Both the position numbers and the translations under genes were made by a program. 61,756 bases of DNA from Alphaproteobacteria bacterium (lineage in GTDB: Bacteria > Pseudomonadota > Alphaproteobacteria > DSM-16000 > Inquilinaceae): assembly GCA_028281265.1 (NCBI GenBank), contig JANQKE010000191.1:1-61756 (forward strand), written 5' to 3'. Positions 36,650 through 46,121 of this stretch are shown in pieces (the stretch's first letter is position 1; each line of letters begins with the position of its first letter). The notes under the pieces are model-generated. The model was not told the origin of the DNA. It searched no databases and worked only from the letters and a program-made list of their open reading frames with translations.

Positions 36650-38065
36650 CTACCCCTCCTTGGGCAAGGTCAGGCGGAACACCGTCCCTTCCGGCCCGGT
36701 CCGGTCGAGGGTCAGGTTGCCGGAATGCGCCATCAGGATCTCCCGCGCGATGGCGAGCCCCAAGCCGGTACCGCCGGCCCGGGCGGAGCCGGCAAAGGGC
36801 TGGAACAGATGCTGCCGGGCCCGAGGCGGCAGACCGGGACCGTTGTCCCGTACCGACAGCTCCACCGTCCGCGCGCCGGTCTCCACGGTCAGGCTCAGCC
36901 GGTCCGCCCCCGCCTCGACCGCATTGCGCAGCAGGTTGAAGACCGCCCGGCGCAGTTCCTGCCGATCCGCCTGCACGGTCAGCGCGGGCGGGACCCGGTT
37001 GAAGAGCGCGAGGGTTCGCCCGTCGGGCAGACGGATCGCCTCCTCGACATCGTCCAGCACCGACTGGACCAGGCGATGGAGGTCGGTCGGCTCCCGATTG
37101 AGGGTCGGCCCCCCCTCCCGGGTGTAGTCGAGGGTCTTGCCGCACAGCTCCACGGCCCGGTCCAGGGTGTCGAGCACCCGCTCCCCCGTCGCCTTGACGG
37201 CCGGATCGTCGGATGCGGTGACCCGTTCCAGCACCAGCGTCGCCGTCGCCAGCAGATTGCGCAGATCGTGGTTGATCTTGGTGACGGCGGTGCCGAGGGC
37301 GGCCAGACGGCTCTGCTGCTTGAGCGCCTTGCGGATGGTGATTTGCATGGCGTGCAGTTCCCGCTCGGCGACGCCCAGCTCATCGGTCCGACGCGACGGC
37401 AGGATGATCGCCGCCGCATCATCGGGGTGCCGGCGGAACGCCATCATCCGGTCGGTGATCTGCCGGATCGGCCGGATGATCAGCCACCGTAAGGACAGAA
37501 ACACCAAGCCCGCCGTGATCAGGGAGATCACCAGCGACAGCCCCGCGATCCGCCAGGCGAACTCCACCAGCTCCCGCTGCAACTGGGTCTCGTCGAACAG
37601 CACGTGCATCGTGACGGCCGACGCGCGCGGCGAGGTGCCGCGCACCTCCACCGTCCGCCCGGCGCCGTTGGCCATGCTCTCGAACGCCGCCAGGATCAGG
37701 GTGAACGGGTTGCGATCGTCGAGGTCGGCGACCAGATCGGCCGGCGGCGGGACCGTGACCGACAGCCGGTACGCCATGTCGCTGTCCTTGATCATGTCGA
37801 TCCGGTAGGCCCCGACATGGGCCAGCAGTTCCCGCTCCAGGGCGGGCGTGACCATGCCTTGCGGAGCGGCCGACAGGGACAGGGCCGCCAGGTGACCGGA
37901 CGCCGCCTTCTCGGCCAGCCAGGCCTGGCGGTAGCGGGCGACCGACGGGGTGAAGATCAGCACCTCGGCGATCATGACGAACAGAATCGTCAGCACCAGC
38001 AGCTTGGAGGACATGCTGCGCTGCAGCCCCGGCGGGGCGGGGCGGTCCTGGGAGTCGATCGTCAT
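36650..38065 (-). CDS. Sensor histidine kinase (orphan)
   Basis: 471-residue membrane sensor kinase. Two membrane helices bracket a periplasmic sensor (near residues 18-38 and about 175-195), then a HAMP-like linker (LRWLIIRPIRQITDRM), a HisKA segment with the phosphoacceptor His in KINHDLRN, and an HATPase domain (N box LLRNAVEAG, G1 DNGPGLP, G2 GTGLGLAI). No response regulator gene is adjacent, so the partner must be elsewhere. Start taken at MTIDSQD; an upstream ATG would add 21 residues. Confidence 0.92.
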   Translation of the reverse strand: MTIDSQDRPAPPGLQRSMSSKLLVLTILFVMIAEVLIFTPSVARYRQAWLAEKAASGHLAALSLSAAPQGMVTPALERELLAHVGAYRIDMIKDSDMAYRLSVTVPPPADLVADLDDRNPFTLILAAFESMANGAGRTVEVRGTSPRASAVTMHVLFDETQLQRELVEFAWRIAGLSLVISLITAGLVFLSLRWLIIRPIRQITDRMMAFRRHPDDAAAIILPSRRTDELGVAERELHAMQITIRKALKQQSRLAALGTAVTKINHDLRNLLATATLVLERVTASDDPAVKATGERVLDTLDRAVELCGKTLDYTREGGPTLNREPTDLHRLVQSVLDDVEEAIRLPDGRTLALFNRVPPALTVQADRQELRRAVFNLLRNAVEAGADRLSLTVETGARTVELSVRDNGPGLPPRARQHLFQPFAGSARAGGTGLGLAIAREILMAHSGNLTLDRTGPEGTVFRLTLPKEG

Positions 38066-38124
38066 GGCGGCTAGCAATAGGCCAAATGCCGGTCGGCGGC
38101 GATGATCTCCGTGCGGGTCGCCCG

Positions 38125-39552
38125 TCACCCTAGCCGCAGCAGCAGCCGAACGATCCGGCGGGTCCGCTCGCTGAACAGGCCGGGGGTGAAGAAAGACCCG
38201 GCCGCCCGCTTGGACACCTCGCTCAAGGTCGGGTAGGCGGTGATCTGGCTGGCCAGCGCGCCGAGCTTGACCTTCCGGCCGATCATCAGCCCCCAGACCT
38301 GGATCAGTTCGCCCGCATGCGGGCCGACGATCCCGGCCCCCAGCACCCGGCCGGTCTTGGTGGCGACCATCTTGGCGATGCCGGCGGTCGCCTTTTCGGT
38401 CTGCGCCCGGTCATTGTCGGCGAACCGCCAGGTCAGGATCCTGAGATCGGTGCGCCCGCCCGCCCGGGCCTCGGCTTCGGTCAGCCCGACCTGGGCCAGT
38501 TCGGGCCGGGTGTAGGTGACCCGGGGCAAGGCCCGGTAGTCTACCTTGGCCGGCAAGCGGAACAGCGCGTTCTTGATCACCACCGAGGCGTGGTAGCCGG
38601 CGACATGGGTGAATTGCGGACCGCCGGCGACGTCGCCGATCGCAAAGACCTGCTTGTTGGTCGTCCGCAGCCGGTCGTCGACCGTGACCCCGGCCTTGGT
38701 TGCCGCCACCCCGCCCGCGGCGAGATCGAGCTGCTCGATATTCGGGGTCCGACCGACGGCAACGAGCAGGTGGCTGCCGGTCAGGTCTCGGCCATCGGCC
38801 AGGCGAACCCGGATGGCGTCGGTGCCGCCGGGCCCGCAGCCGACCTCGGTCACGCCGGTGCCTTCGATGACCGCGACGCCGTCGGCGACAACCGCGTCGC
38901 GGATCCGGGCGACCAGATCCACGTCGTCGCGGGACAGGAGACGTGCGGCCTCCACCACCGTCACGGCCGCCCCCAACCGCCGGTGCGCCTGGGCCATCTC
39001 GAGGCCGATCGGACCGCCGCCGATGACGATCAGGTGCCGTGGCAGCACCCGCAGGCCGAACAGCGTTTCGTTGGTGAGGTACGGCGTCCGGTCCAGTCCG
39101 GGGATCGGCGGCACCGCGGGGCGGGACCCGGTGGCGATCACCACCCGTTTGGCGGTGATCTCGGTCGAGCCCGCGCGCAGCCGGTCGGGCCCGACGAACC
39201 GGCCGGTCTCACGGATCACGCGGACGCCGAGCCCCTCGAACCGCTCGACGCTGTCGTGCGGGGCGATGGCGGCGATGACCGCGTGGACATGGTCGTTGAC
39301 GGCGGCGAAGTCGACCGACGGGGCCACCGCGGCGATCCCGAACCGGTCCGCCATGCGGAAGCAATGGGCGGCGTCGGCCGCGGCGATGAGGCTCTTGGAC
39401 GGCACGCAGCCGACGTTCAGGCAGTCGCCACCCATCGCGCCGGCTTCGATCAGGACGGTCCGGGCGCCCATCTGCGCGGCACCCGCCGCCACCGACAGGC
39501 CTCCGGATCCGGCGCCGATGATGGCGATGTCGGTTTCGATCGTCTCGGTCAT
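38125..39552 (-). CDS. FAD-dependent disulfide oxidoreductase, mercuric-reductase/lipoamide-dehydrogenase type
   Basis: 475-residue class-I pyridine nucleotide-disulfide oxidoreductase. FAD motif IIGAGSGGLSVAAGAAQMG (11-29); redox disulfide C44/C49 in GGDCLNVGCVPSK; NAD(P) motif VIGGGPIGLEMAQAHRRLG; dimerisation domain at the C terminus with TYPTLSE replacing the usual His-Glu pair, so it is unlikely to be the E3 subunit. It sits directly downstream of a TVP38/TMEM64 gene. The pairing of these two families is widespread, but the biochemical role is not settled. Confidence 0.9.
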   Translation of the reverse strand: MTETIETDIAIIGAGSGGLSVAAGAAQMGARTVLIEAGAMGGDCLNVGCVPSKSLIAAADAAHCFRMADRFGIAAVAPSVDFAAVNDHVHAVIAAIAPHDSVERFEGLGVRVIRETGRFVGPDRLRAGSTEITAKRVVIATGSRPAVPPIPGLDRTPYLTNETLFGLRVLPRHLIVIGGGPIGLEMAQAHRRLGAAVTVVEAARLLSRDDVDLVARIRDAVVADGVAVIEGTGVTEVGCGPGGTDAIRVRLADGRDLTGSHLLVAVGRTPNIEQLDLAAGGVAATKAGVTVDDRLRTTNKQVFAIGDVAGGPQFTHVAGYHASVVIKNALFRLPAKVDYRALPRVTYTRPELAQVGLTEAEARAGGRTDLRILTWRFADNDRAQTEKATAGIAKMVATKTGRVLGAGIVGPHAGELIQVWGLMIGRKVKLGALASQITAYPTLSEVSKRAAGSFFTPGLFSERTRRIVRLLLRLG

Positions 39553-39645
39553 GGGAAGCGCCGGGGGCTGTCGAACGGGACGGACGGGCCGCCGCCCGGG
39601 TGCGGCGGCGTCCGGCGGAGGGGTCGATGGACCGGGACGGGACGA

Positions 39646-40416
39646 TCAATCGACCGCCGCCGAGCCCGGCGGTCGCCGACCCTTGATGCGCTTGTACAGG
39701 ACCGGGAGCAGCGACAAGACGGCCAGCCCCAACAGCGGCAGCAGGATCGCGGGCTCGAAGACCAGGCCCAGATCCGGGTTGCCGCCGGCCTCCAAGGTCG
39801 CTCCCAAGCCGTTGCCGACGGCCACGTAGACCACCGTGCCGGGAATGATCCCCACCAGGGTCGTCCAGGCGAAGGTCACCAGCGGCACACCGAGGAAGGC
39901 CGGGACCAGGTTGACCAGCCAGAACGGGACCACCGGGATCAGCCGCAGGGTCAGCAGATAGCTCACGGCATCTTCCCGGAACCCGCCTTCCAGCCGGTTG
40001 AGCCACACCCCGGTGCGCCGTTTCAGGACCTCCCCGAACGCCGTCCGGGCGGCCAGGAAGACCGCCACCGCGCCCAAGGTCGCACCGAGGATCACCAGCA
40101 CGCTGCCGGCGATGATTCCGAACAGGAACCCGCCGATCAGCGTGACGAAGACCGCGCCCGGGATGGAGAAGGCCACCGTGACCGCGTAGACCAGCGTATA
40201 CGCCGCGGCCATGGCCAGCCAATGGTCCGCCACAAGGGCGAGCAGCGTCTCCCGATGCTCCTGCAACACCGACAGGCCGATGAAGCGATCGAGATCGAAC
40301 GCGAAGAACGCGAGCAAGCCCAAGACAAGCAGGCCGATCGGCACGTAGCGTTCCGGGCGGATCGACCGGGCACGAGGCCTCCGCGGGTCCGATCTGGCGG
40401 TTTCGAGGGAGGACAT
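39646..40416 (-). CDS. TVP38/TMEM64 (DedA-like) membrane protein
   Basis: 256-residue polytopic inner-membrane protein of the VTT/SNARE-associated family. Hydrophobic segments start near residue 25 (YVPIGLLVLGLLAFFAFDL); the core motif GAVFVTLIGGFLFG is followed by a reentrant-type stretch and the conserved RLIPVVPFWLVN. It precedes the disulfide oxidoreductase gene on the same strand. Start taken at MSSLETARS; a longer N terminus is possible. Members of this fold include lipid scramblases; a transport role is plausible but not shown. Confidence 0.88.
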   Translation of the reverse strand: MSSLETARSDPRRPRARSIRPERYVPIGLLVLGLLAFFAFDLDRFIGLSVLQEHRETLLALVADHWLAMAAAYTLVYAVTVAFSIPGAVFVTLIGGFLFGIIAGSVLVILGATLGAVAVFLAARTAFGEVLKRRTGVWLNRLEGGFREDAVSYLLTLRLIPVVPFWLVNLVPAFLGVPLVTFAWTTLVGIIPGTVVYVAVGNGLGATLEAGGNPDLGLVFEPAILLPLLGLAVLSLLPVLYKRIKGRRPPGSAAVD

Positions 40417-40780
40417 ATCGCTACCGGCACTCCGGATCGGCCAAGGGACGAGGGACATGCGCGCCGGCACGCGGGTGGTCGGGTACCGGCTCCTCCTAGC
40501 TAGACACGGCACGGCTCACCCACCAGTCACCATTGCTTGATGCACGGCTGGGCATCGGCCCCCCGGTCGCGGCGGGCATGCGGTCGCGCTCGGGGGAACC
40601 GGCGCTGGTCTGCCATCGCGGGGCCGGCGTTTGACGGGCCGGCAGGCGCGCCCTATACAGCCTGGCTCGATCTTGACATGGATGCCGGACGCCAGGCCCG
40701 CCCGCGGCGGAGAGCCCAGCGCCGTCGCCGTCAGCATCCCAGCCATTACACCGATCAACCGATCATCGGAGTACACTGCC
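40417..40780. other. Divergent intergenic region before rpmH
   Basis: About 360 bases without a convincing gene. It contains the strong rpmH promoter described separately. The other half presumably directs transcription of the TVP38 gene. Apparent open frames here are poor in coding character. Confidence 0.55.
40631..40659 (+). promoter_or_regulatory. Sigma-70 promoter for rpmH-rnpA-yidD
   Basis: TTGACG (-35, 40631-40636) and TATACA (-10, 40654-40659) are separated by exactly 17 bases. Transcription would start near 40666, giving a leader of about 115 bases before rpmH. Both hexamers and spacing match the housekeeping sigma consensus well for a high-GC genome. Confidence 0.72.
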
Positions 40781-40915
40781 ATGAAGCGGACATTCCAGCC
40801 GTCCCGCCTGGTCCGCAAGCGCCGCCACGGGTTTCGCAGCCGGATGGCGACCGTCGGCGGCCGTCACGTCCTGCGCAACCGCCGGGCTAAGGGCCGCAAG
40901 CGCCTGTCGGCCTGA
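40781..40915 (+). CDS. rpmH: 50S ribosomal protein L34
   Basis: 44-residue L34, very basic: begins [18 protein letters not shown] and ends [11 protein letters not shown], the universal L34 pattern. It starts the rpmH-rnpA-yidD-yidC cluster that couples ribosome, RNase P and membrane-insertion functions. Confidence 0.99.
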   Translation: MKRTFQPSRLVRKRRHGFRSRMATVGGRHVLRNRRAKGRKRLSA

Positions 40916-40946
40916 TCGCGGGAAGACAGGTCGCGTCGCCACGGCC

Positions 40947-41435
40947 GTGCCCCTTACGAAACAGATGAGCAAACTGGGCCATTCCGCCCTGACCCCGCTG
41001 GTCGCCCGGCCCGACTACCTGGCCGTCGCGGCGACCCGGCGCAAGGCAGCGATGCCCGGCCTGGTTCTGCAAGCCCGGCCGTGGCCGAAGGCCGAGAGCG
41101 GTCCGGAGGGCGGACCGACGATCCGGGTCGGCATCACGGCCAGCAGGAAGGTCGGCAAGGCGGTAACCCGCAACCGGGCGCGACGCCGGCTCCGGGCGCT
41201 GGCCCGGGATGTCCTGCCGTCCGCGGCATCGGACCACAGCGACTATGTCCTGATCGCCCGGTCGGCGACGGCCGACCGGGCGTATGCGGCGCTGAAGGAC
41301 GATCTGCTGGCCGCGCTGACGCGGGTCCGCCACCGGATCGACCGGGCCGATCACGGCAAGGTCGATAACCGTAAGGCCGATAACCGTAAGGCCAATCGCG
41401 GCAAGGCCGATCACAGCGAGGACCATGCGGCGTGA
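40947..41435 (+). CDS. rnpA: Ribonuclease P protein component
   Basis: 162 residues including a normal RnpA core. The RNA-binding motif is [18 protein letters not shown] (about 71-88), preceded by [12 protein letters not shown] start at 40947 is used; an ATG six codons later is equally possible. The C terminus carries a 30-residue extension of DNRKA/GKADH units made by short DNA repeats (41356-41415), which is not normal for the family. The stop overlaps the yidD start as GTGA. Confidence 0.95.
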   Translation: MPLTKQMSKLGHSALTPLVARPDYLAVAATRRKAAMPGLVLQARPWPKAESGPEGGPTIRVGITASRKVGKAVTRNRARRRLRALARDVLPSAASDHSDYVLIARSATADRAYAALKDDLLAALTRVRHRIDRADHGKVDNRKADNRKANRGKADHSEDHAA

Positions 41436-41722
41436 GCCCGCTCGCTCACCTGCTGCGCGGCCTGGTGCTGGGTTACCGCTACACCCTGTCCGCGTTCCTT
41501 GGACGGCACTGCCGGTTCGCGCCCAGTTGCTCGGAGTACGCGTTCGAGGCTATCGGCACCCACGGGGCGATCCGCGGTTCCTGGCTTGCTCTCAAGCGTA
41601 TCGCACGCTGCAGACCGGGTGGCGGATCGGGCTGGGACCCCGTACCCCCGCGCACCTGCCGGCACGACCCCGGCCGGGATCCTCAAGCGTGCGGCAGCGA
41701 CCCCGCCCGGACCCGACCGTGA
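41432..41722 (+). CDS. yidD: Membrane protein insertion efficiency factor YidD
   Basis: 96-residue YidD. The family core is [20 protein letters not shown] followed by SEYAFEAI and [16 protein letters not shown]. The N terminus could form an amphipathic membrane-associated helix. It starts with GTG overlapping rnpA and precedes yidC, whose product it helps. A Pro/Asp-rich C-terminal tail extends beyond the core. Confidence 0.95.
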   Translation: MSPLAHLLRGLVLGYRYTLSAFLGRHCRFAPSCSEYAFEAIGTHGAIRGSWLALKRIARCRPGGGSGWDPVPPRTCRHDPGRDPQACGSDPARTRP

Positions 41723-41962
41723 CACCGCGGCCGACTCCCCAGCCCGGAGTGACCGGGATCAAGGCGGCATGCGGCATCATGGGCCAGGATCGGCACGGCG
41801 GCGTCGCCTCGACGGCGGCGCGGTTGGACCGATGTGGCGACTGCCGTCGTCCGCCGACCGTGGTAGACACCCGGCCGATCCCCTATATGCGGGACGCAGG
41901 CCTACGCCCCACCGCCGGCCGTTGCCAGTTCCCAGCTTGATCGCGTTTGGAGCCCCCGGGTC

Positions 41963-43990
41963 ATGACGGACCAGAAGAACCTGATCCTGGCCATTGTGTT
42001 GTGTGTCGGCATCCTGCTGGGATGGCAGCTCTTCATCGAAGGCCCGCGGCTGGCCGAAGAGCAGGCCCGTCTGGCCCAGCAACAGGCCGCCGAGCAGGCG
42101 GAAAGCGGGCTCGAAGGCCTGTCGCCGGAAGAGATCGCGACCCAGGCGTCGCAGATCGCCGGAGACCTGCTGGGCCAGACGGTGAGCCGCGATCTGGCAC
42201 TCCAGCAGGGGGACCGGGTGCGGATCAACACGCCGCGCCTGCACGGCTCGATCTCGCTGACCGGGGCGCGGCTCGACGACCTGACCCTGGCCGACTATCG
42301 GGAGACCATCGATCCGACGAGCCCGGAAATCGTCCTGCTGTCCCCGCGCGAGGCACCGTCAAGCTATTATGCTGATTTCGGCTGGCTGGTGGCCGACCCG
42401 GCGGTTCCCACGCCGGGGCCGGATACGCCGTGGTCCGCCGACCGGTCCCTGCTGGAACCCGGCGCCCCGGTGACGCTGCGCTGGGACAACGGCCAGGGGC
42501 TCCTGTTCGAACGCATCGTCGCGGTCGACGAGAACTACATGTTCACCGTCACCCAACGGGTCACCAACACCGGCGACGGGGCCTTGACGGTGTCACCCTA
42601 CGGCCGTGTGGTGCGGCACGGCACCCCGGACACGCTGGGCTTCTTCATCCTGCACGAAGGCCCCTACGGCGTGTTCGACGGCGCCTTGAACGAGCATTCC
42701 TACGACGATATCGTCGACGAAGGGACGATCGCCGAAACCACGACGGGTGGCTGGCTCGGCTTTACCGACAAGTATTGGTTGGTCGCCCTGATCCCCGACC
42801 AGCAGACACCGATCGAGGCTCAGTTCACCCATCGGCTGGCGGGCAGTGAGGACCGGTATTTCGCGACCTTCCAGAACGACACGGGCAGTATCCTGGCCGC
42901 CGGCGCGACGGTCGAATCGACCACCCGGGTGTTCGCCGGCGCCAAGGAAGTCCGACTGATCGACGCCTACGAACAGCGATACGGCATCGAGAAGTTCGAT
43001 CGGTCGATCGATTTCGGCTGGTTCTACTTCCTGACCAAGCCGTTCTTCTACGCGCTGAAGACGATCCACGACTTCGTCGGCAATTTCGGCGTGGCGATCC
43101 TCATCTTCACGGTCATCATCAAGCTCGTCTTCTTCCCCTTGGCCAACATCTCCTACCGCTCGATGGCCAAGATGAAGGCCTTGCAGCCGCATATGAAAGA
43201 CCTGCAGGAGCGGTACAAGGACGATCGGCAGAAGATGCAGATGGAGCTGATGGAGCTCTACAAGCGGGAAAAGGTCAACCCGATGTCCGGGTGCCTGCCG
43301 ATCCTGATCCAGATCCCGGTGTTCTTCGCTCTGTACAAGGTGCTGTTCGTCACCATCGAGATGCGGCACGCGCCCTTCTTCGGCTGGATCCAGGACCTGT
43401 CGGTCCCCGATCCGACCTCCTTGTTCAATCTGTTCGGACTGATCCCTTGGGACACGCCGTCGTTCCTGACGATCGGGGTGTGGCCGCTGATCATGGGGAT
43501 CACGATGTACCTTCAGCAGAAGCTGAACCCGGCGCCGACCGATCCGATCCAGGCCAAGGTGTTCCTGGCGCTGCCGTTCGTGTTCACCTTCCTGTTGGCC
43601 GGCTTCCCGGCGGGGCTGGTGATCTACTGGGCCTGGAACAACACGCTGTCGATCCTGCAGCAATGGGTGATCATGAAGCGGATGGGGGTGAAGATCGGCG
43701 GCGGCATGGAAGAGGCCGCCAAGAAGATCCAGCTCAAGAGCGCCCCCCCGGCCGCCGGGCCCATCCCCGCCGGCAAGGAGCAGGGCGGCGAGGACGCGGA
43801 CGATGGCGGACGGGTGGACATCTCGGCGGATCAGCCCGTTGCCCCAAGCGAAACCGCATCGGCCTCCGTCACCGGCGGCGCCAAGCGGACCGCCAGCGCC
43901 CCGGCGCCGCGGACCAACATCCCCAGCCAACCCGCGCGCCGCAAGAAGGGCAGCGGCAGCGGCCGGAGCCGCAGTCGGCGCAAGCGGTAG
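41963..43990 (+). CDS. yidC: Membrane protein insertase YidC
   Basis: 675-residue YidC/Oxa1 insertase. An N-terminal helix (LILAIVLCVGILLGWQLFI) is followed by the large periplasmic beta domain (about 60-350), then the conserved five-helix insertase core from FFYALKTIHDFVGNFG, with the cytoplasmic coiled loop (KMKALQPHMKDLQERY) and GCLPILIQIPVFFALYKVL. The C terminus is a long basic tail (RRKKGSGSGRSRSRRKR) like that of alphaproteobacterial YidC, which can contact the ribosome. There are 240 bases between yidD and yidC without a recognisable gene. Confidence 0.97.
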   Translation: MTDQKNLILAIVLCVGILLGWQLFIEGPRLAEEQARLAQQQAAEQAESGLEGLSPEEIATQASQIAGDLLGQTVSRDLALQQGDRVRINTPRLHGSISLTGARLDDLTLADYRETIDPTSPEIVLLSPREAPSSYYADFGWLVADPAVPTPGPDTPWSADRSLLEPGAPVTLRWDNGQGLLFERIVAVDENYMFTVTQRVTNTGDGALTVSPYGRVVRHGTPDTLGFFILHEGPYGVFDGALNEHSYDDIVDEGTIAETTTGGWLGFTDKYWLVALIPDQQTPIEAQFTHRLAGSEDRYFATFQNDTGSILAAGATVESTTRVFAGAKEVRLIDAYEQRYGIEKFDRSIDFGWFYFLTKPFFYALKTIHDFVGNFGVAILIFTVIIKLVFFPLANISYRSMAKMKALQPHMKDLQERYKDDRQKMQMELMELYKREKVNPMSGCLPILIQIPVFFALYKVLFVTIEMRHAPFFGWIQDLSVPDPTSLFNLFGLIPWDTPSFLTIGVWPLIMGITMYLQQKLNPAPTDPIQAKVFLALPFVFTFLLAGFPAGLVIYWAWNNTLSILQQWVIMKRMGVKIGGGMEEAAKKIQLKSAPPAAGPIPAGKEQGGEDADDGGRVDISADQPVAPSETASASVTGGAKRTASAPAPRTNIPSQPARRKKGSGSGRSRSRRKR

Positions 43991-44071
43991 CGGCCGGACG
44001 GCGCGGCGGGCGGTCCCGGCCGTCCACCGTCGCGGTCGCCGGCCCGGTTCGATCACGATAGCTCAGCGGCG

Positions 44072-44881
44072 ATGAACGACAGTCCCGGCCCGGCGGAACG
44101 GGCGGCGAAGGAGGATCTGCCTCCTCCCTTGCCGCTGTCCTGCTACATCCGCACCCTCAATGAAGAGGCCCATATCGTCCGGGTAATCCGGGCGGCGCGG
44201 GCGTTGACCGACGATATCGTCGTCGTCGACAGCGGCTCGACCGACGCAACGGTGACCCTGGCCCAGGCCGAAGGAGCGACCGTCATCGTCCAGCCATGGC
44301 TGGGCAACGGCCATCAGAAACGGGTGGGCGAAGAGCACTGCCGGCACGACTGGCTGCTCGACCTCGACGCCGACGAAGTCCTGTCCGACCCGCTGATCGC
44401 CGAGATCCGCGGCGTGTTCGGCGACGGCGAGCCTGCCCGGCCGGTCTACGGCCTGCCGCTGGTGATGGTGCCGCCCGATGGGAAGCCCTGGTACCGCTTC
44501 GGCCGCGACTGGCGCAACAAGCTCTACGACCGCCGGGTGATCCGTATGCCGGCCCACAAGGCGTGGGATCAGCTCGATCTGGCAGACGCTCCGACCCCCG
44601 TTCGCCTCGAAGGCCCGCTGCTGCACTACTGGTATCGCGGCTTCGAGCACATGATGGCCAAGCTCAGCCGTGTCAGTTCGGTCCGTGCGCGGGCGGTCAG
44701 ACGCAAGTCCAGGGGTTATCTGCTGTTGCGGATCTGGTTCGGTCTGCCCGTCTATTTCTTCAAGAAGTTCATCGTCCAGGGCTATGTTCTGGGCGGCACC
44801 TTCGGATTCACCAGCGCCATGGCCCTGGCCTACGCCCGTTGGATGCGCGACGTGAAGATGTGGGAGCTCGAGGATCGCTGA
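44072..44881 (+). CDS. Glycosyltransferase family 2 (LPS core WaaE/KdtX-like)
   Basis: 269-residue GT-A glycosyltransferase. The N-terminal nucleotide-sugar motif is SCYIRTLNEEAHIVRVI, then DDIVVVDSGSTDAT, and the DxD metal motif in WLLDLDADE. QPWLGNGHQKR is the motif typical of WaaE/KdtX-like enzymes that glucosylate lipopolysaccharide core heptose. The C terminus has an amphipathic or membrane-associated helix (WFGLPVYFFKKFI). It follows yidC by 80 bases; engB, a common neighbour there, is absent. Confidence 0.9.
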   Translation: MNDSPGPAERAAKEDLPPPLPLSCYIRTLNEEAHIVRVIRAARALTDDIVVVDSGSTDATVTLAQAEGATVIVQPWLGNGHQKRVGEEHCRHDWLLDLDADEVLSDPLIAEIRGVFGDGEPARPVYGLPLVMVPPDGKPWYRFGRDWRNKLYDRRVIRMPAHKAWDQLDLADAPTPVRLEGPLLHYWYRGFEHMMAKLSRVSSVRARAVRRKSRGYLLLRIWFGLPVYFFKKFIVQGYVLGGTFGFTSAMALAYARWMRDVKMWELEDR

Positions 44882-44983
44882 GGACCCTCGTTCCGCAGCA
44901 GGCCTCCGACACCTCCATCCTCGACGCATCCCGCAACCCGCCGGATCATGCCGCCGGCACCGGTCAACGGGCGCCTTGGAGCA

Positions 44984-45111
44984 AGAGCGGGGTTCGGACG
45001 TCACGTGCGATCGCATTTGCGATCGCGCATGATGTCTGAATCCCGCTCTGACACTTATCTTTGAGAGCAAGATGACATGAGGGTGATGCACCCCCATGTC
45101 ATCTTGCTCTC
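44984..45111 (+). repeat. Second-family double-hairpin repeat, complete copy
   Basis: Hairpin 1 (44984-45049) pairs AGAGCGGGGTTCGGAC with GTCTGAATCCCGCTCT through GCGATCGC arms around a TTT loop. A 13-base linker (GACACTTATCTTT) leads to hairpin 2 (45063-45111), whose 23-base arms pair GAGAGCAAGATGACATG with CATGTCATCTTGCTCTC around ATG. It lies between convergent genes and its right end meets the esterase stop codon, so it may also act as a two-way terminator. Another, truncated copy lies at 49307-49387. Confidence 0.85.
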
Positions 45112-46079
45112 TAGGAGAACGGCCTGATTTCATACAGGAAATCGGTGCCGATCTCCATCATCATCATATGGGTCGTCCCCGGATAACCCAGATCGGGCAA
45201 GTCGATCCGGATCGCGGGCAGCCCCCGCATGGCGAGCCGTCGGACGGCTTCGTCCACCCGACGGGACAGGCCCGACCACAGCGGGTCGGTATCCAGGAAG
45301 TCCCCCATGACGAAGGCGATGGGGACGTCCATGGCCGCGGTTCCGAGACCGGGCGGGTCGGGGAAGCCCGAAGGCTCCAGCGCGACGATGCCGGCCAGCA
45401 GGTCCGGCCGGGCCGCAAGGACCCGGAACGCCGCCGCGCCGCCCTGGCTGTGGCAGACCAGGACGGCCGGACCATGGCGGCGATCGACCTCCGCCAGGAC
45501 CGCGACCAGGGCGCCGGCCTGAGCATCGGCCGTCGCGGTCCAGCGCGGCACGAACTGGGCGACCAGCCGGTCGAACCCGGCGACCGGGAACCGGCTGCCG
45601 GGATAGGGGGTGCGGGTCGCGTAGCCCGCCGGCGGGCCGATACGGAACAGTGACCAGGCCTCCTGCGCGGTGCGGGTCAAGGGCCGGCCGGGCCAGGGCT
45701 CGGGCGTGGCGTTGAAGCCGGCACGGCCCCGCTCGACCTGGTCGATCACATGGACGGGAAAGCCCGCGGCCAGCAACTGCCACAGCCAGCCGGGGCGGCC
45801 GTCGGGCGTGGTCTCCCACATCGCTCCGGTCATGCCGCCGCCGTGCAGCAGCACGACCGGCGGCGCGCCGGGCCGGCGCGGGACCGGCTCGAACCACTGT
45901 CCATAGGCCTGCTCGACCCGATACTCCCCGTTGGGATCGAACGGGAACGGCGGCGTGTCGGCGGTGAAGCGGATCGGTTCGACCGGCGCGCCGGTCACCG
46001 TCAGTCGGCGGCCACCGGCATGGTAGCTGCCGAAGCCCGCCAGGGTGATGGGCATGGGCGATACGCCATGCTGCGGCAT
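45111..46079 (-). CDS. Alpha/beta hydrolase (esterase-like)
   Basis: 322-residue alpha/beta hydrolase. It has VVLLHGGGMTGAMWE (oxyanion loop) and VCHSQGGAAAF with the nucleophile Ser; VIDQVERGRAGFN follows the strand 4 region. Late Asp and His elements are near FLDTDPLWS and GTTHMMMME. The second in-frame ATG (46055, MPITLAGF) is an equally good start. It follows dctP on the minus strand and may process the imported compound. Confidence 0.88.
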   Translation of the reverse strand: MPQHGVSPMPITLAGFGSYHAGGRRLTVTGAPVEPIRFTADTPPFPFDPNGEYRVEQAYGQWFEPVPRRPGAPPVVLLHGGGMTGAMWETTPDGRPGWLWQLLAAGFPVHVIDQVERGRAGFNATPEPWPGRPLTRTAQEAWSLFRIGPPAGYATRTPYPGSRFPVAGFDRLVAQFVPRWTATADAQAGALVAVLAEVDRRHGPAVLVCHSQGGAAAFRVLAARPDLLAGIVALEPSGFPDPPGLGTAAMDVPIAFVMGDFLDTDPLWSGLSRRVDEAVRRLAMRGLPAIRIDLPDLGYPGTTHMMMMEIGTDFLYEIRPFS

Positions 46080-46121
46080 GTGGAGGCGGGGCCGCGCCGG
46101 CCAGGCCGGCCCCGCGACGGT

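Noticed and set aside
44296..45039. Plus-strand frame overlapping the glycosyltransferase
   Set aside because: Out-of-frame shadow of the GT2 gene and of the repeat; no ribosome site.
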